NCBI GenBank assembly: GCA_963726755.1
Contig: CAVSDB010000001.1
Coordinates: 496,001-560,000 of the forward strand
Origin: DATKIY01 sp963726755
GTDB lineage: Bacteria; Actinomycetota; Actinomycetes; JAHEKZ01
Direction of reading: 5' to 3'
DNA: 64,000 nucleotides
How positions within the stretch are numbered: the first letter of the stretch is position 1; each line of letters opens with the position of its first letter. Shown here piece after piece: positions 34,557-43,205 of the stretch. Position numbers and translations under genes: made by a program. The notes under the pieces are model-generated. The model saw only the letters and a program-made list of their open reading frames with translations. It was not told the DNA's origin and made no database searches.

Positions 34557-35437
34557 GCGTTGCCACTCACACGACGGTGATCACCCCACGTCCGCTGCCA
34601 CCGCACGTCAGAAGGCGTCGTGCCCTCTACGCAATTGCTGACCACTCGGTGGCCATTGCGCTCAGCATCGCGTTCTTGATTCCGCTCATTGTCGTAGTCA
34701 CTACGGCCTTCATGTCCAAGTCCCAAGTGGGAACTGGCGACCTGATCCCGCACCCGATCGAGTGGGGAAACTTCCAAAAGGTCCTGACCGGGATTCCGTT
34801 CATGAGGTACCTGGCGAACACCGTCATTTACGCAACGCTCGCGACCATTGGTGTGGTGGTGTCGAGCATCCCGGTGGCTTACGCGTTTTCGCGGCTTCGT
34901 TGGAAGTGGCGCGAACCGACCTTCATCTTGGTGTTGGCAACGATGATGCTCCCGGCGCAGGTAACGAGCGTCTCGCTGTACATCATTTTCACGAGACTGC
35001 ACTGGATCGGCACGTTGCTCCCGCTGATCGTGCCCACATTCTTTGGTGACGCCTTCACCATCTTCCTGCTGCGTCAGTTCTTCATGACAATTCCGCAGGA
35101 GTTGTCCGAGGCGGCTCGTATCGATGGCGCGAGCGAGTTCACCATCTTGCGAAAGGTGGTTGTGCCACTCGCCAAGCCAGCTATCGCGGCTGTCGCACTC
35201 TTCCAGTTCCTCTACGCCTGGAACGACTTCTATAACCCGTTGCTCTATACCGGCAATAGTGCGTCGAACATGACCCTTGCCGTGGGGTTGACGCAGTTCA
35301 CAACGTTGGCCAAGGGGAATGCCTACGAGGTCCAAATGGCAGCGTCGCTCATGTTCGTGATTCCTGTCGTCATCATCTTCTTCTTCGCGCAGCGGGTGTT
35401 CATCGAAGGCGTGACACTTACCGGGGTCAAGGGATGA
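34553..35437 (+). CDS. Sugar ABC transporter permease (MalG-type)
   Basis: A 294-residue permease with six transmembrane segments and the EAA loop EAARIDGASEFTILRKVVVP near residue 192. The ATG at 34553 overlaps the upstream stop; an ATG at 34526 in the same frame would overlap more and lacks a ribosome site. It pairs with the MalF-type permease. The stop overlaps the GH4 gene start by 4 nt. Confidence 0.92.
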   Translation: MSVATHTTVITPRPLPPHVRRRRALYAIADHSVAIALSIAFLIPLIVVVTTAFMSKSQVGTGDLIPHPIEWGNFQKVLTGIPFMRYLANTVIYATLATIGVVVSSIPVAYAFSRLRWKWREPTFILVLATMMLPAQVTSVSLYIIFTRLHWIGTLLPLIVPTFFGDAFTIFLLRQFFMTIPQELSEAARIDGASEFTILRKVVVPLAKPAIAAVALFQFLYAWNDFYNPLLYTGNSASNMTLAVGLTQFTTLAKGNAYEVQMAASLMFVIPVVIIFFFAQRVFIEGVTLTGVKG

Positions 35438-36693
35438 AGGTCGCAGTCGTCGGCGGAGGCAGCACCTACACACCGGAGCTCATCGAGGGACTCGTTCGAC
35501 GTCCGGAAATGCCGATCGCCGAAGTCGTGCTTCACGACGTCAACCAGGCACGGTTGGACATCGTCGGTGCGCTGGCTCAGCGAATGGTTCACGCAGCGGG
35601 CTGGGCAGGTGAGCTTCGGACCACACTTGACATCGACGAGGCAGTGACAGCTGCTGACGCTGTGTTGTTGCAATTGCGCGTAGGTGGTCAGGCCGCTCGC
35701 TATCGGGACGAGACGATCCCGCTCAAGTACGGCAGTCTCGGGCAAGAGACCACCGGCGCTGGCGGCTTCATGAAAGCACTTCGAACGGTGCCCGTAGTGC
35801 TCGACGTTGCGGAGCGGGCGAGACGACTCGCGGCTCCCGACGCCTGGATCATCGACTTCACCAACCCCGTCGGGATTGTGACTCGATCACTTCTCGACGA
35901 AGGCCATCGTGCCGTTGGCCTTTGTAACGTGGCCATCGGTTTTCAGCGTCGAATCGCGGCGATGCTGCAAGTCGATCCGGAGCGGGTTCAACTCAACCAG
36001 GTGGGCCTGAACCACCTGTCGTGGATCCGTGGCGTCAAGGTCGACCAAACGGAGAAGTTCACCGAGGTACTTGACCGGTTCGGAGACGAGTTGGCCGAGG
36101 AGATCGACGTCCCGGTCGAGTTGCTGCGAACCATCAACGCGATCCCCTCGTACTACTTGCACTACTTCTACTGTGAGCGCGAAGCGTTGGCCGAGATGCT
36201 CAGCGGTCCCACCCGAGCCGAGCAAGTGATGGCGATTGAAGACCAGTTGCTGCAGATGTATGCCGATCCGAACTTGGTGACCAAGCCTGCTCTGCTGGAA
36301 GAACGCGGTGGTGCGCACTACAGCGAAGCAGCCGCCCAACTTCTTAGCTCGTTGGTGAACAACACCGGTGATGTGCAAGTGGTGGACGTGCTGAACAACG
36401 GAACCATCACGGGATTACCGGACGAGGCGGTCGTTGAAGTGCCCTGCGTCATCGACCGGGAAGGCGCCCACCCCTTGGCGCAGCCGCCGTTGCCGCCCGA
36501 GATGCTCGGTCTGGTGCAGCACGTGACCGCTTACGAAGAACTGACGCTAGAAGCGGCGCTGACCGGCGATCGGTCTGTGGCGCTGCGTGCGCTGCTCGCC
36601 AACCCATTGATCGGGGAGTGGGCGGACGCCACGTCGCTGCTCGACGAGTTGATCGCAGCCAACCTCGATGACCTACCGGCGTACTGGGCATGA
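35434..36693 (+). CDS. GH4 family 6-phospho-beta-glycosidase
   Basis: A 419-residue NAD- and Mn-dependent glycosidase of family GH4. The N-terminal dinucleotide fold starts VAVVGGGSTYTPELI. The metal ligands are Cys164 in GLCN and His194 in GLNHLSW, and the catalytic Tyr is near 241 (IPSYYLHYFY). The family cuts 6-phospho sugars by a redox-elimination mechanism and usually works with PTS import; here the neighbours are an ABC importer and a kinase. The E. coli member ChbF needs a deacetylated chitobiose-6-phosphate, which fits the deacetylase at 30216. It overlaps both neighbours by 4 nt. Confidence 0.9.
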   Translation: MKVAVVGGGSTYTPELIEGLVRRPEMPIAEVVLHDVNQARLDIVGALAQRMVHAAGWAGELRTTLDIDEAVTAADAVLLQLRVGGQAARYRDETIPLKYGSLGQETTGAGGFMKALRTVPVVLDVAERARRLAAPDAWIIDFTNPVGIVTRSLLDEGHRAVGLCNVAIGFQRRIAAMLQVDPERVQLNQVGLNHLSWIRGVKVDQTEKFTEVLDRFGDELAEEIDVPVELLRTINAIPSYYLHYFYCEREALAEMLSGPTRAEQVMAIEDQLLQMYADPNLVTKPALLEERGGAHYSEAAAQLLSSLVNNTGDVQVVDVLNNGTITGLPDEAVVEVPCVIDREGAHPLAQPPLPPEMLGLVQHVTAYEELTLEAALTGDRSVALRALLANPLIGEWADATSLLDELIAANLDDLPAYWA

Positions 36694-37670
36694 GGACGGT
36701 ACTGGGGGTCGACGGCGGCAACTCAAAGACAGATGTGGTGATCGTTGACGAGTCCGGGCGACTACTCGCGCGAGTCCGTGGCCCCGGATGCTCGCCAGAT
36801 GCTCTAGGGGTAGCCGGTGCGCTCGACATATTGCAGCCGCTAGTCGCTAGCGCTCGTGTAAACGCTGGCCTCGAGAACGCGGACGAGTTCGAGGCCGCGG
36901 CCTTCCTGCTCGCGGGCGTTGATCGCACTGACCAAGAGGAGCAGGTTGCGAGCGCGCTCGGACCACTTCGAATTGCCCATCAATTGGCGGTGACCAACGA
37001 CACGTTCGCTGTACTGCTCGCTGGCAGTTCTCACGGCCACGGTGTTGCAGTGGTTTGTGGTGCAGGTCTTAATGCTGTCGGCGTCGCTCCCGACGGCAGG
37101 ATCGGCCGATACCAGGCGCTCGGTGCCTTGTCCGGCGATTGGGGTGGCGGCTACGACGTCGGACTTGCCGGTCTCGGTGCAGCGATCAGGGGCGAGGACG
37201 GTCGTGGACCGACCACTGTGTTGACCACCGTGCTTGGCGAGCACTTCGGCGTCAGTACCCCCCAGGAGGCGGCAGCTGAAATCCACGAAGGTCGCCTCGA
37301 CAACCAGGCTCTTGTTGAGTTGGCGCCGATCGTTTTCGCGGCGGCAGATCGTGGAGACCTAGTCTCCATAGCGATTGTTGATCGGGTGGCCGATGAGGTG
37401 GCGATGATGGCCATCGCGATGATGCGGCGGCTGAAGCTTGAGGGTGCCGCGACGGAGTTCATCTTGGGTGGCGGACTGTTGCAAGCGGGCAACGCGCGCC
37501 TTACCGATCGCATTAAGGGTCTGGCAGCGGAGGCTGATCCAACCGTGGTTGTTCGCGTCCTCGACGTACCTCCAGTCGTGGGGGCTGTACGAAGCGCACT
37601 TGCTCAGCTGTCGCTCGATGAGACCGACATTTCAGTCGCGCTGAAGTCGCTGGCAACCCAACTGAGTTGA
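36690..37670 (+). CDS. BadF/BadG-type N-acetylglucosamine kinase-like protein
   Basis: A 326-residue ASKHA-superfamily kinase of the BadF/BcrA/NagK-like group: VLGVDGGNSKTDVVIVDESG (phosphate 1), ALGPLRIAHQLAVTNDTFAV (phosphate 2/connect) and VVCGAGLNAVG (adenosine region). It should phosphorylate an amino sugar or the imported oligosaccharide, giving the substrate for the GH4 enzyme or NagA/NagB-type steps elsewhere. It is the last gene of the ROK operon and overlaps the GH4 stop by 4 nt. Confidence 0.85.
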   Translation: MRTVLGVDGGNSKTDVVIVDESGRLLARVRGPGCSPDALGVAGALDILQPLVASARVNAGLENADEFEAAAFLLAGVDRTDQEEQVASALGPLRIAHQLAVTNDTFAVLLAGSSHGHGVAVVCGAGLNAVGVAPDGRIGRYQALGALSGDWGGGYDVGLAGLGAAIRGEDGRGPTTVLTTVLGEHFGVSTPQEAAAEIHEGRLDNQALVELAPIVFAAADRGDLVSIAIVDRVADEVAMMAIAMMRRLKLEGAATEFILGGGLLQAGNARLTDRIKGLAAEADPTVVVRVLDVPPVVGAVRSALAQLSLDETDISVALKSLATQLS

Positions 37671-37756
37671 GGCTGGTGAACGTTGCTGCGGTCGTTCAGG
37701 GCCCCGGAAGGACTCGCCACCTCGACGACGCGAATCCCTCTTGAGCTTTGCGGCGC

Positions 37757-37772
37757 GACACGCCGGCGTGTC
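37757..37772. terminator. Perfect palindrome between convergent genes
   Basis: GACACGCC-GGCGTGTC is a perfect 16-bp palindrome in the 132-bp gap between the kinase stop and the nitronate monooxygenase stop. As RNA it would form a 6-bp stem with a 4-base loop on both strands. A bidirectional terminator is likely; there is no T-run. Confidence 0.45.
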
Positions 37773-37802
37773 TGCTGCCAACCTCAAGATCGTTAGAGAT
37801 TG

Positions 37803-39260
37803 TTACGCGTAGACGGCGACCTTCGACGTGAGCCATGCCACGACGTCGGTTGCGTTCCACCCCTCCGGATACCTGTCGAGCAGTTCGGCGAGTTGTGCTC
37901 GGTCGGCTCCGAGGGTGACCAACGGGGGCTCGGTCGTGCCGTTCGCCTTCACCTGCGGCTGTCCCTGGGTAGCTGTCAGACCGTTGCACAGACACAACCT
38001 GCCGACCGTGTCTTCGATCGCTCCCCCCTTGCGGACGTAGTCGTCCACCGGCTCACTCGGGCATCGGTAACCAATGCTGCCGTCGCTTCGGCGGTACGGC
38101 GCCCGCAGGTACGACAGGTCGCAGATTCGCTCTCGCGCTTGCAGCACGTTGGGGTCGGCCACCGTGCCAGGTAACTGCACGACCTTGAAAGGAAAACCCG
38201 TAGGGCTGGCCAGCGGATCAGTGCGGACGTCAAGAGTGTCCGCCACAAGTCGGGTGATCAGCGTGCGCCTGATCGGTTCGGTGAGTCCTGATTCGTCGGC
38301 GAGCGCGAATGCGCTCCCGACCTGAACGCCGGCCGCACCCGAGGCGAGTGCTTCAGCGACCTTGTCTGGGCTCGCGTAGCCACCGGCCAGCCAGAACGGC
38401 AGTCCGATCGTCGCCAACTTGTCGAAATCGACTTCGTCTCGCGGGCCGTAGATCGGCTGCCCGGTTTCGTCGAGTACCAACTTTCGGGGCGGAGCATTGT
38501 GTCCACCGGCAGTTGGGCCTTCGATGACGAACCCATCTGGTCGGGTGGCTTCGTCGCGAGCAAGGTAAGTGGCGAGGATGTTCGACGAAACGATGGCGAG
38601 GAACTGGGGTCGCTTCAAGGGTGCACGTAGACCAGGAACCACGATGGACGGGTCAAGCGTGATTTGGTGAACGTCCCCGCTTTGCGCGCCTGCGACGTCG
38701 ATCGGCAGTGAGACCGGCTGGAGGTTGGCAAGTTGGTCTAAAACTCGCGGGAGATGCGTGGGGACGCCAGCTCCCACGAGAACGTAGTCGACGTCCGCTA
38801 GCACCGCGCCGAGTAAAGCGGCGGGAGTCCACAACTGAACCTTCTCGAGAAGGTTGATGCCCACCAGACCGTCGTGCCCGGACTTTGCCAGATGTACCTG
38901 CGCGTAGGACCCGAGCGCGGTAAGTCGTACCGCATCAATGCGCTGGTTCAAATCGAGTTTGGTGATCGGGCGATACGGCTTTCCTGCCGGGCGCCCGTTG
39001 GGTCGAAAGAACTTGTCGATGGTTTGCGCGACGAACTCAGCGTCGGGATAGTCCGCGATCGCAGCGCGCACCGATCCGTCGACATCCCCGTCCTGCAACC
39101 ACCGGGCTAGTAGGAGGTCGGGGGCTACGCCAGAGATGACGCCCAACCCTCCGGACTTCGCCACGGTTCGGGCCAACTGCCAAGTGGAAATCCCAACGCC
39201 CATACCGCCTTGGATGACGACGGGCAGGGTTCGGTCTACGACGCTTGTTCTTGGATTCAC
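37803..39260 (-). CDS. Nitronate monooxygenase (2-nitropropane dioxygenase family)
   Basis: A 485-residue FMN-binding TIM-barrel enzyme. Features: PVVIQGGMGVGIST near residue 13, IDVAGAQSGD near 190, a catalytic-His region EGPTAGGHNAPPRK near 258, phosphate-binding LAGGYASPDKVAEALASGAAGVQVGSAFA region at 305-332 and a Cys-rich tail (RICDLSYLR, GRLCLCNGL). The extended C-terminus with Cys pairs marks the longer bacterial subgroup, some of which are annotated as enoyl-reductase-like. The start is GTG at 39260, directly next to a palindromic element, so the transcript may be leaderless. Confidence 0.87.
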   Translation of the reverse strand: MNPRTSVVDRTLPVVIQGGMGVGISTWQLARTVAKSGGLGVISGVAPDLLLARWLQDGDVDGSVRAAIADYPDAEFVAQTIDKFFRPNGRPAGKPYRPITKLDLNQRIDAVRLTALGSYAQVHLAKSGHDGLVGINLLEKVQLWTPAALLGAVLADVDYVLVGAGVPTHLPRVLDQLANLQPVSLPIDVAGAQSGDVHQITLDPSIVVPGLRAPLKRPQFLAIVSSNILATYLARDEATRPDGFVIEGPTAGGHNAPPRKLVLDETGQPIYGPRDEVDFDKLATIGLPFWLAGGYASPDKVAEALASGAAGVQVGSAFALADESGLTEPIRRTLITRLVADTLDVRTDPLASPTGFPFKVVQLPGTVADPNVLQARERICDLSYLRAPYRRSDGSIGYRCPSEPVDDYVRKGGAIEDTVGRLCLCNGLTATQGQPQVKANGTTEPPLVTLGADRAQLAELLDRYPEGWNATDVVAWLTSKVAVYA

Positions 39261-39263
39261 AAG

Positions 39264-39296
39264 AACCTACGGTACCGTAACCTACGGTTGCGTAGC
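39264..39296. promoter_or_regulatory. Tandem palindromic operator upstream of nitronate monooxygenase
   Basis: TACGGTACCGTA (39268-39279) is a perfect palindrome. CTACG-GTTG-CGTAG (39282-39295) is a second dyad. AACCTACGGT occurs twice, at 39264 and 39279, 15 bp apart. The element abuts the GTG of the nitronate monooxygenase gene, so a bound repressor would block its promoter. Confidence 0.55.
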
Positions 39297-39447
39297 AAGC
39301 GGGGGAGGCACGGATTCCGTCATCGCCGGGGGACGTCGAATCGGCGCTGACAGGCAATCTGTCGTTCCTGGACACGGCTCGGGGGAAAAGGGCGATGATG
39401 GGGCATCGCGCGCGGGTCCGGTCGCCGCGCAACCTTTCAGGAGAGCC

Positions 39448-42400
39448 ATGAAACGCATTGCTGTTGTCACCGTCGGCGCAATGGTTGTGGGTCTGATGGG
39501 GCTGCTTGGCTTAACACCAATCGCATCGGCTGCACCGGCGACGTCCGACAGTGGTCTCACCGTTTTCGTGGGGGACCTCACCAGCGCGCAGTATGCGGTA
39601 CTCGCCGCCAGCGGCGTCGACCGCTCGGAGATCACGACGTCCCCTGGCGCGACCGACGGCTCAGTCAGCGTCGAGGTGGTACTCAGTCCCCAGGAGGCGG
39701 CAAAGCTTCGCTCGCAGGGCCTGGATCTGAACGAAAAGATGGTGGATGGCGAGACCGCCACCCAGCGACTCAATGAGCAGCACGCCAAGGGGTACACGGT
39801 CTTCCGCTCATACAGCCAGCCCGGGGGAATCAAGGACGAGATGGAGGCGCTCGCGGCCGCCCGCCCCGACCTGGTCAAGCTCGAGGTCATCGGGCACACC
39901 GTTCAGGGTCAGGAAATCATCGCCTTGAAGGTCACGAAGGACGCCACCACCGAAGCAGACGGCTCGCGCCCAGCAGTGCTTTACGCCGCCGCCCAGCATG
40001 CCCGCGAGTGGATCACCCCAGAGATGAATCGCCGGCTACTGCACTACTACGTCAACTCGTACGGCAGCAATCCCGAGATCAAGCACATCGTCGACACGAC
40101 TGAGTTGTGGTTCGTGCCAGTCGCGAATCCGGACGGCTACGACTACACGTTCACCAAGGGCAACCGGTTGTGGCGTAAGAACCTGCGCGACAACGACGGT
40201 GACGGTGTGATCACTGCCGTCGATGGCGTCGATCCCAACCGAAACTTTCCTGAGAAATGGGGATACGACAACGAGGGCTCGTCGCCTGCTGCTGCCAGTG
40301 ACACCTATCGTGGCCAAGCTCCAGAATCGGAGCCTGAGACGCAGGCACTTGACGGTTTGATGGACCGACTCCGGTTCAAGTTCCTGGTCAACTACCACTC
40401 TGCGGCAGAACTGATTCTTTACGGCGTCGGATGGCAAGTAGCGACGCCAACGCCCGATGATCTGATTTACCAGGCAATGGCTGGCGACGACGCCAACCCC
40501 GCGATTCCCGGCTACGACCCCGATATCGCAGCGGAGTTGTACACCACGAACGGCGAGACAGATGACCAGGCCGCCAACCGCTACGGAACGCTTGCCTTCA
40601 CTCCTGAAATGTCGACGTGCGCGACTGCGAGCGCGAGCGATCCGAACGATGCGTTCGACCCGGCGGACTGCGCCAGTGGCTTCAACTTCCCTGACTCTGA
40701 GGCCCTCGTCCAAGCTGAGTTCCAGAAGAACCTGCCGTTCGCCCTGTCTGTCGCAGAGTCCGCCCACCATCCTGCTCACCCCGTGTCAGCACTTGGTTTG
40801 AAGGCACCGAACTTTGACGTCGACTCGTTCGATGTGTCGTACGGCGACCCACAAACGGTGGCTGTGACGGCTCGCCGCTCGCTGAAGCACCTCACCCTTC
40901 ACTACTCGATCAACGGGCATGAGCAAATTGCAGCCCCTGTCCACGAGTGGACCGACGGTGAACGCTATGGCGACACCGGAAACCGCTATTACGGTGAGTT
41001 CCGCGGCAAGGTCCGAGGGGCAAAAGTCGGCGACGATGTCAAGGTCTGGTTCACCGGTAGCAGCCCGGGGGGCGGTTCTCGGTCCTCAGCCATCAAGCAG
41101 AGTAAGGACTTCACCTACACGTTGGCTCAGGGCCGAAATGCCGATGTGCTGATCATCTCAAACGAGGACTACGAGGGTGTCAACCCGACGTACCCCAAGA
41201 ACGTGACTAAGCCCAAATATGTGCGCATGTACGTCAATGCGCTCAAGGCGAAGGGCATCAGCGCCGCCGTGTGGGACGTGTCGAAGCAGGGTGTCCCGCA
41301 TCCCCTCGGCGTTCTTGACCACTTCGATGCGGCGGTTTGGTATCTGGGCGACAACCGATTGACCCAGGACGCGTCGGATGAGTTGACCTCGGTGTTCGGG
41401 AACGACTACCCCGATGCCTCAGTCGCGAAACGCGCACAGGACCTGACTATGAGCGTTCGTGACTATCTCAATGACGGCGGAAAGTTGCTGTACACGGGCG
41501 AGACAACGGGTTACTACGGCATCCTCGGTTCTCTTCTGGGCGGTATCTACTACGGGCTCAATGGTGCCCCCAACCAGGACTGCGTCGTCACCGAGGACGC
41601 CTACTCAGACTGCTTGCTGTTGGCCGACGACTTCACTCAGTACTACATGGGCGCGTTTGGCCGGTCCACCTCCCGTGCGCCGGATGGCATCACGGGCATC
41701 GGGACTCCGATGGGGGGAACGGCGGCGAGTTTCGGCGGGCCGGCTGTAGCCGACAACCCGCTCGACGAGGCTGGTTCGTTCAGCTCGACGAGCGACTTGC
41801 TTCCCCCGGCCCAGTTCCCGCAATTCCGTAGCCACGGGTCTGCGGCCTACCAAGGTGGTTCTGGAGGAGCGTTTGCTCCTGCGAAGGGCGATTGGTACGT
41901 CGGGGCATTGCATACCGATGACACATACTCGCGCTTGGGACGCACGATCAATCTCAAGACTGTGTCCGCTGGCGACGCTCCTAGTCTGGACTTTGCGTTG
42001 TCGTTCAAGACTGAACCGCGATACGACAATGTCATCGTCGAGGCGCACCCGGTTGGGTCGAACGACTGGACGACGCTGCCAGAGGCCGGCAGGTTGTCCG
42101 ACACCCAACCGCCCCAACAATGCGGGGCGGGGTTCCTGATAGATGAACATCCCTTCTTGGCTCACTATCTGACCCAAGGTCGCCCATGCTCAGCAACGGG
42201 GACGACTGGATCTTGGAATCGGATGACCAAGAGTTCGCACGGTTGGCAACAGGTCTCGTTCGACTTGTCGGCCTACGCAGGAAAGCGGGTGGCGGTGGAC
42301 ATCGCCTACGTGACCGACAGTTCAACCGGTGATGTAGGCGCCTACGTCGACGACACCAGGGTGGTGATCGGTGGAAAGGCTACCCATCGAGAAGGCTTCG

Positions 42401-42606
42401 AGACCGGACTTGGCGACTGGTCGATCCAGGGTGCACCCCCTGGGAGCCCGACGGTTAGTGTCGGATTCAAGCGCTCGGAGTCCCTGTTCTCAGCAGCGAT
42501 TACCACACCTGACACAGTGCTCTTCGGGTTCGGAGTGGAGCAGCTTGCCACTGCGAACCAGCGGGCCAAGGTGCTTGGGAAGGCGATGAACTACTTGTTG
42601 CAGTAG
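39448..42606 (+). CDS. Secreted M14 zinc carboxypeptidase with C-terminal extension
   Basis: A 1052-residue exported metallopeptidase. The signal peptide runs to about ASAAPA (residue 32); ATG 39448 follows AGGAGAG and is chosen over upstream starts in the same frame. The catalytic domain has the zinc ligands in QHAREW (HxxE), NPDGYDYT, DPNRNFPEKW and the third His in NYHSAAELI, with the general base Glu in FTPEMS. The C-terminal half is a glutamine-amidotransferase-like segment (DVLIISNEDYEG, YLNDGGKLLYTGET) and an immune-inhibitor-A-like region near the end. Multi-domain M14 enzymes of this type degrade extracellular peptides. Confidence 0.9.
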   Translation: MKRIAVVTVGAMVVGLMGLLGLTPIASAAPATSDSGLTVFVGDLTSAQYAVLAASGVDRSEITTSPGATDGSVSVEVVLSPQEAAKLRSQGLDLNEKMVDGETATQRLNEQHAKGYTVFRSYSQPGGIKDEMEALAAARPDLVKLEVIGHTVQGQEIIALKVTKDATTEADGSRPAVLYAAAQHAREWITPEMNRRLLHYYVNSYGSNPEIKHIVDTTELWFVPVANPDGYDYTFTKGNRLWRKNLRDNDGDGVITAVDGVDPNRNFPEKWGYDNEGSSPAAASDTYRGQAPESEPETQALDGLMDRLRFKFLVNYHSAAELILYGVGWQVATPTPDDLIYQAMAGDDANPAIPGYDPDIAAELYTTNGETDDQAANRYGTLAFTPEMSTCATASASDPNDAFDPADCASGFNFPDSEALVQAEFQKNLPFALSVAESAHHPAHPVSALGLKAPNFDVDSFDVSYGDPQTVAVTARRSLKHLTLHYSINGHEQIAAPVHEWTDGERYGDTGNRYYGEFRGKVRGAKVGDDVKVWFTGSSPGGGSRSSAIKQSKDFTYTLAQGRNADVLIISNEDYEGVNPTYPKNVTKPKYVRMYVNALKAKGISAAVWDVSKQGVPHPLGVLDHFDAAVWYLGDNRLTQDASDELTSVFGNDYPDASVAKRAQDLTMSVRDYLNDGGKLLYTGETTGYYGILGSLLGGIYYGLNGAPNQDCVVTEDAYSDCLLLADDFTQYYMGAFGRSTSRAPDGITGIGTPMGGTAASFGGPAVADNPLDEAGSFSSTSDLLPPAQFPQFRSHGSAAYQGGSGGAFAPAKGDWYVGALHTDDTYSRLGRTINLKTVSAGDAPSLDFALSFKTEPRYDNVIVEAHPVGSNDWTTLPEAGRLSDTQPPQQCGAGFLIDEHPFLAHYLTQGRPCSATGTTGSWNRMTKSSHGWQQVSFDLSAYAGKRVAVDIAYVTDSSTGDVGAYVDDTRVVIGGKATHREGFETGLGDWSIQGAPPGSPTVSVGFKRSESLFSAAITTPDTVLFGFGVEQLATANQRAKVLGKAMNYLLQ

Positions 42607-42641
42607 ACACTTACTGAGCACCCTTATCGAGAAGAGGATTC

Positions 42642-43151
42642 ATGACCAAAGCAGATGGCGTCTTCATTTTCATCGGGACCTACCCCAGCGAAGCCGTGGC
42701 GCGCGGCGATTACGACGTCGTTAAGGACCTCCACGCGCTCGGAGCGGTGGGTACCTATGACGCAGCGGTGATCACCAAGGACGAAAACGGCAAGGTCCAC
42801 GTCAACAAGGATGAGACTGCGACCCGGCACGGCGCCTGGGGCGGCATCGCAGCCGGCGCGGTGGTTGGTCTGCTGTTCCCGCCAGCGATCATCGGGTCTG
42901 CGATCGTCGGTGGAGCCGTTGGCGGCGTCGGTGGACACCTTTGGAAGGGCATGTCGCGCGCAGACGTCAAGGAGTTCGGCGAACTCATCGACGCTGGTGA
43001 AGCGTGTCTGCTGATCGTGGGTGAGTCGACGATCGAAGCTGCGATTGACAAGGCCGAGCTCAAGGCTGAGAAGAAAATTCAAAAGCAGCTTGATGTCGAT
43101 GCCAAGGAATTGAACAAGGAGATCGAAGAGACCGCTAAGCAGATCGGCTGA
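42642..43151 (+). CDS. DUF1269 family membrane-associated protein
   Basis: A 169-residue protein. After an alpha/beta N-terminal part (VFIFIGTYPSEAVARGDYDV) comes a glycine-zipper hydrophobic segment (GAWGGIAAGAVVGLLFPPAI, IGSAIVGGAVGGVGGHLW) at about residues 67-105 and a highly charged Lys/Glu helix at the C-terminus. This is the DUF1269 layout. The function is unknown, and stress-related roles are often suggested. GAGAAGAGG precedes the ATG. Confidence 0.85.
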   Translation: MTKADGVFIFIGTYPSEAVARGDYDVVKDLHALGAVGTYDAAVITKDENGKVHVNKDETATRHGAWGGIAAGAVVGLLFPPAIIGSAIVGGAVGGVGGHLWKGMSRADVKEFGELIDAGEACLLIVGESTIEAAIDKAELKAEKKIQKQLDVDAKELNKEIEETAKQIG

Positions 43152-43205
43152 CGAAGAACTGACTTCGCCGGGTGGGACGCTGCGGATGCGACTAGTGTCC
43201 GCAGC

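Noticed and set aside
34535..35473. 312-residue minus-strand open frame
   Set aside because: His/Arg/Asp-rich shadow antisense to the MalG-type permease, which has clear membrane segments and an EAA loop.
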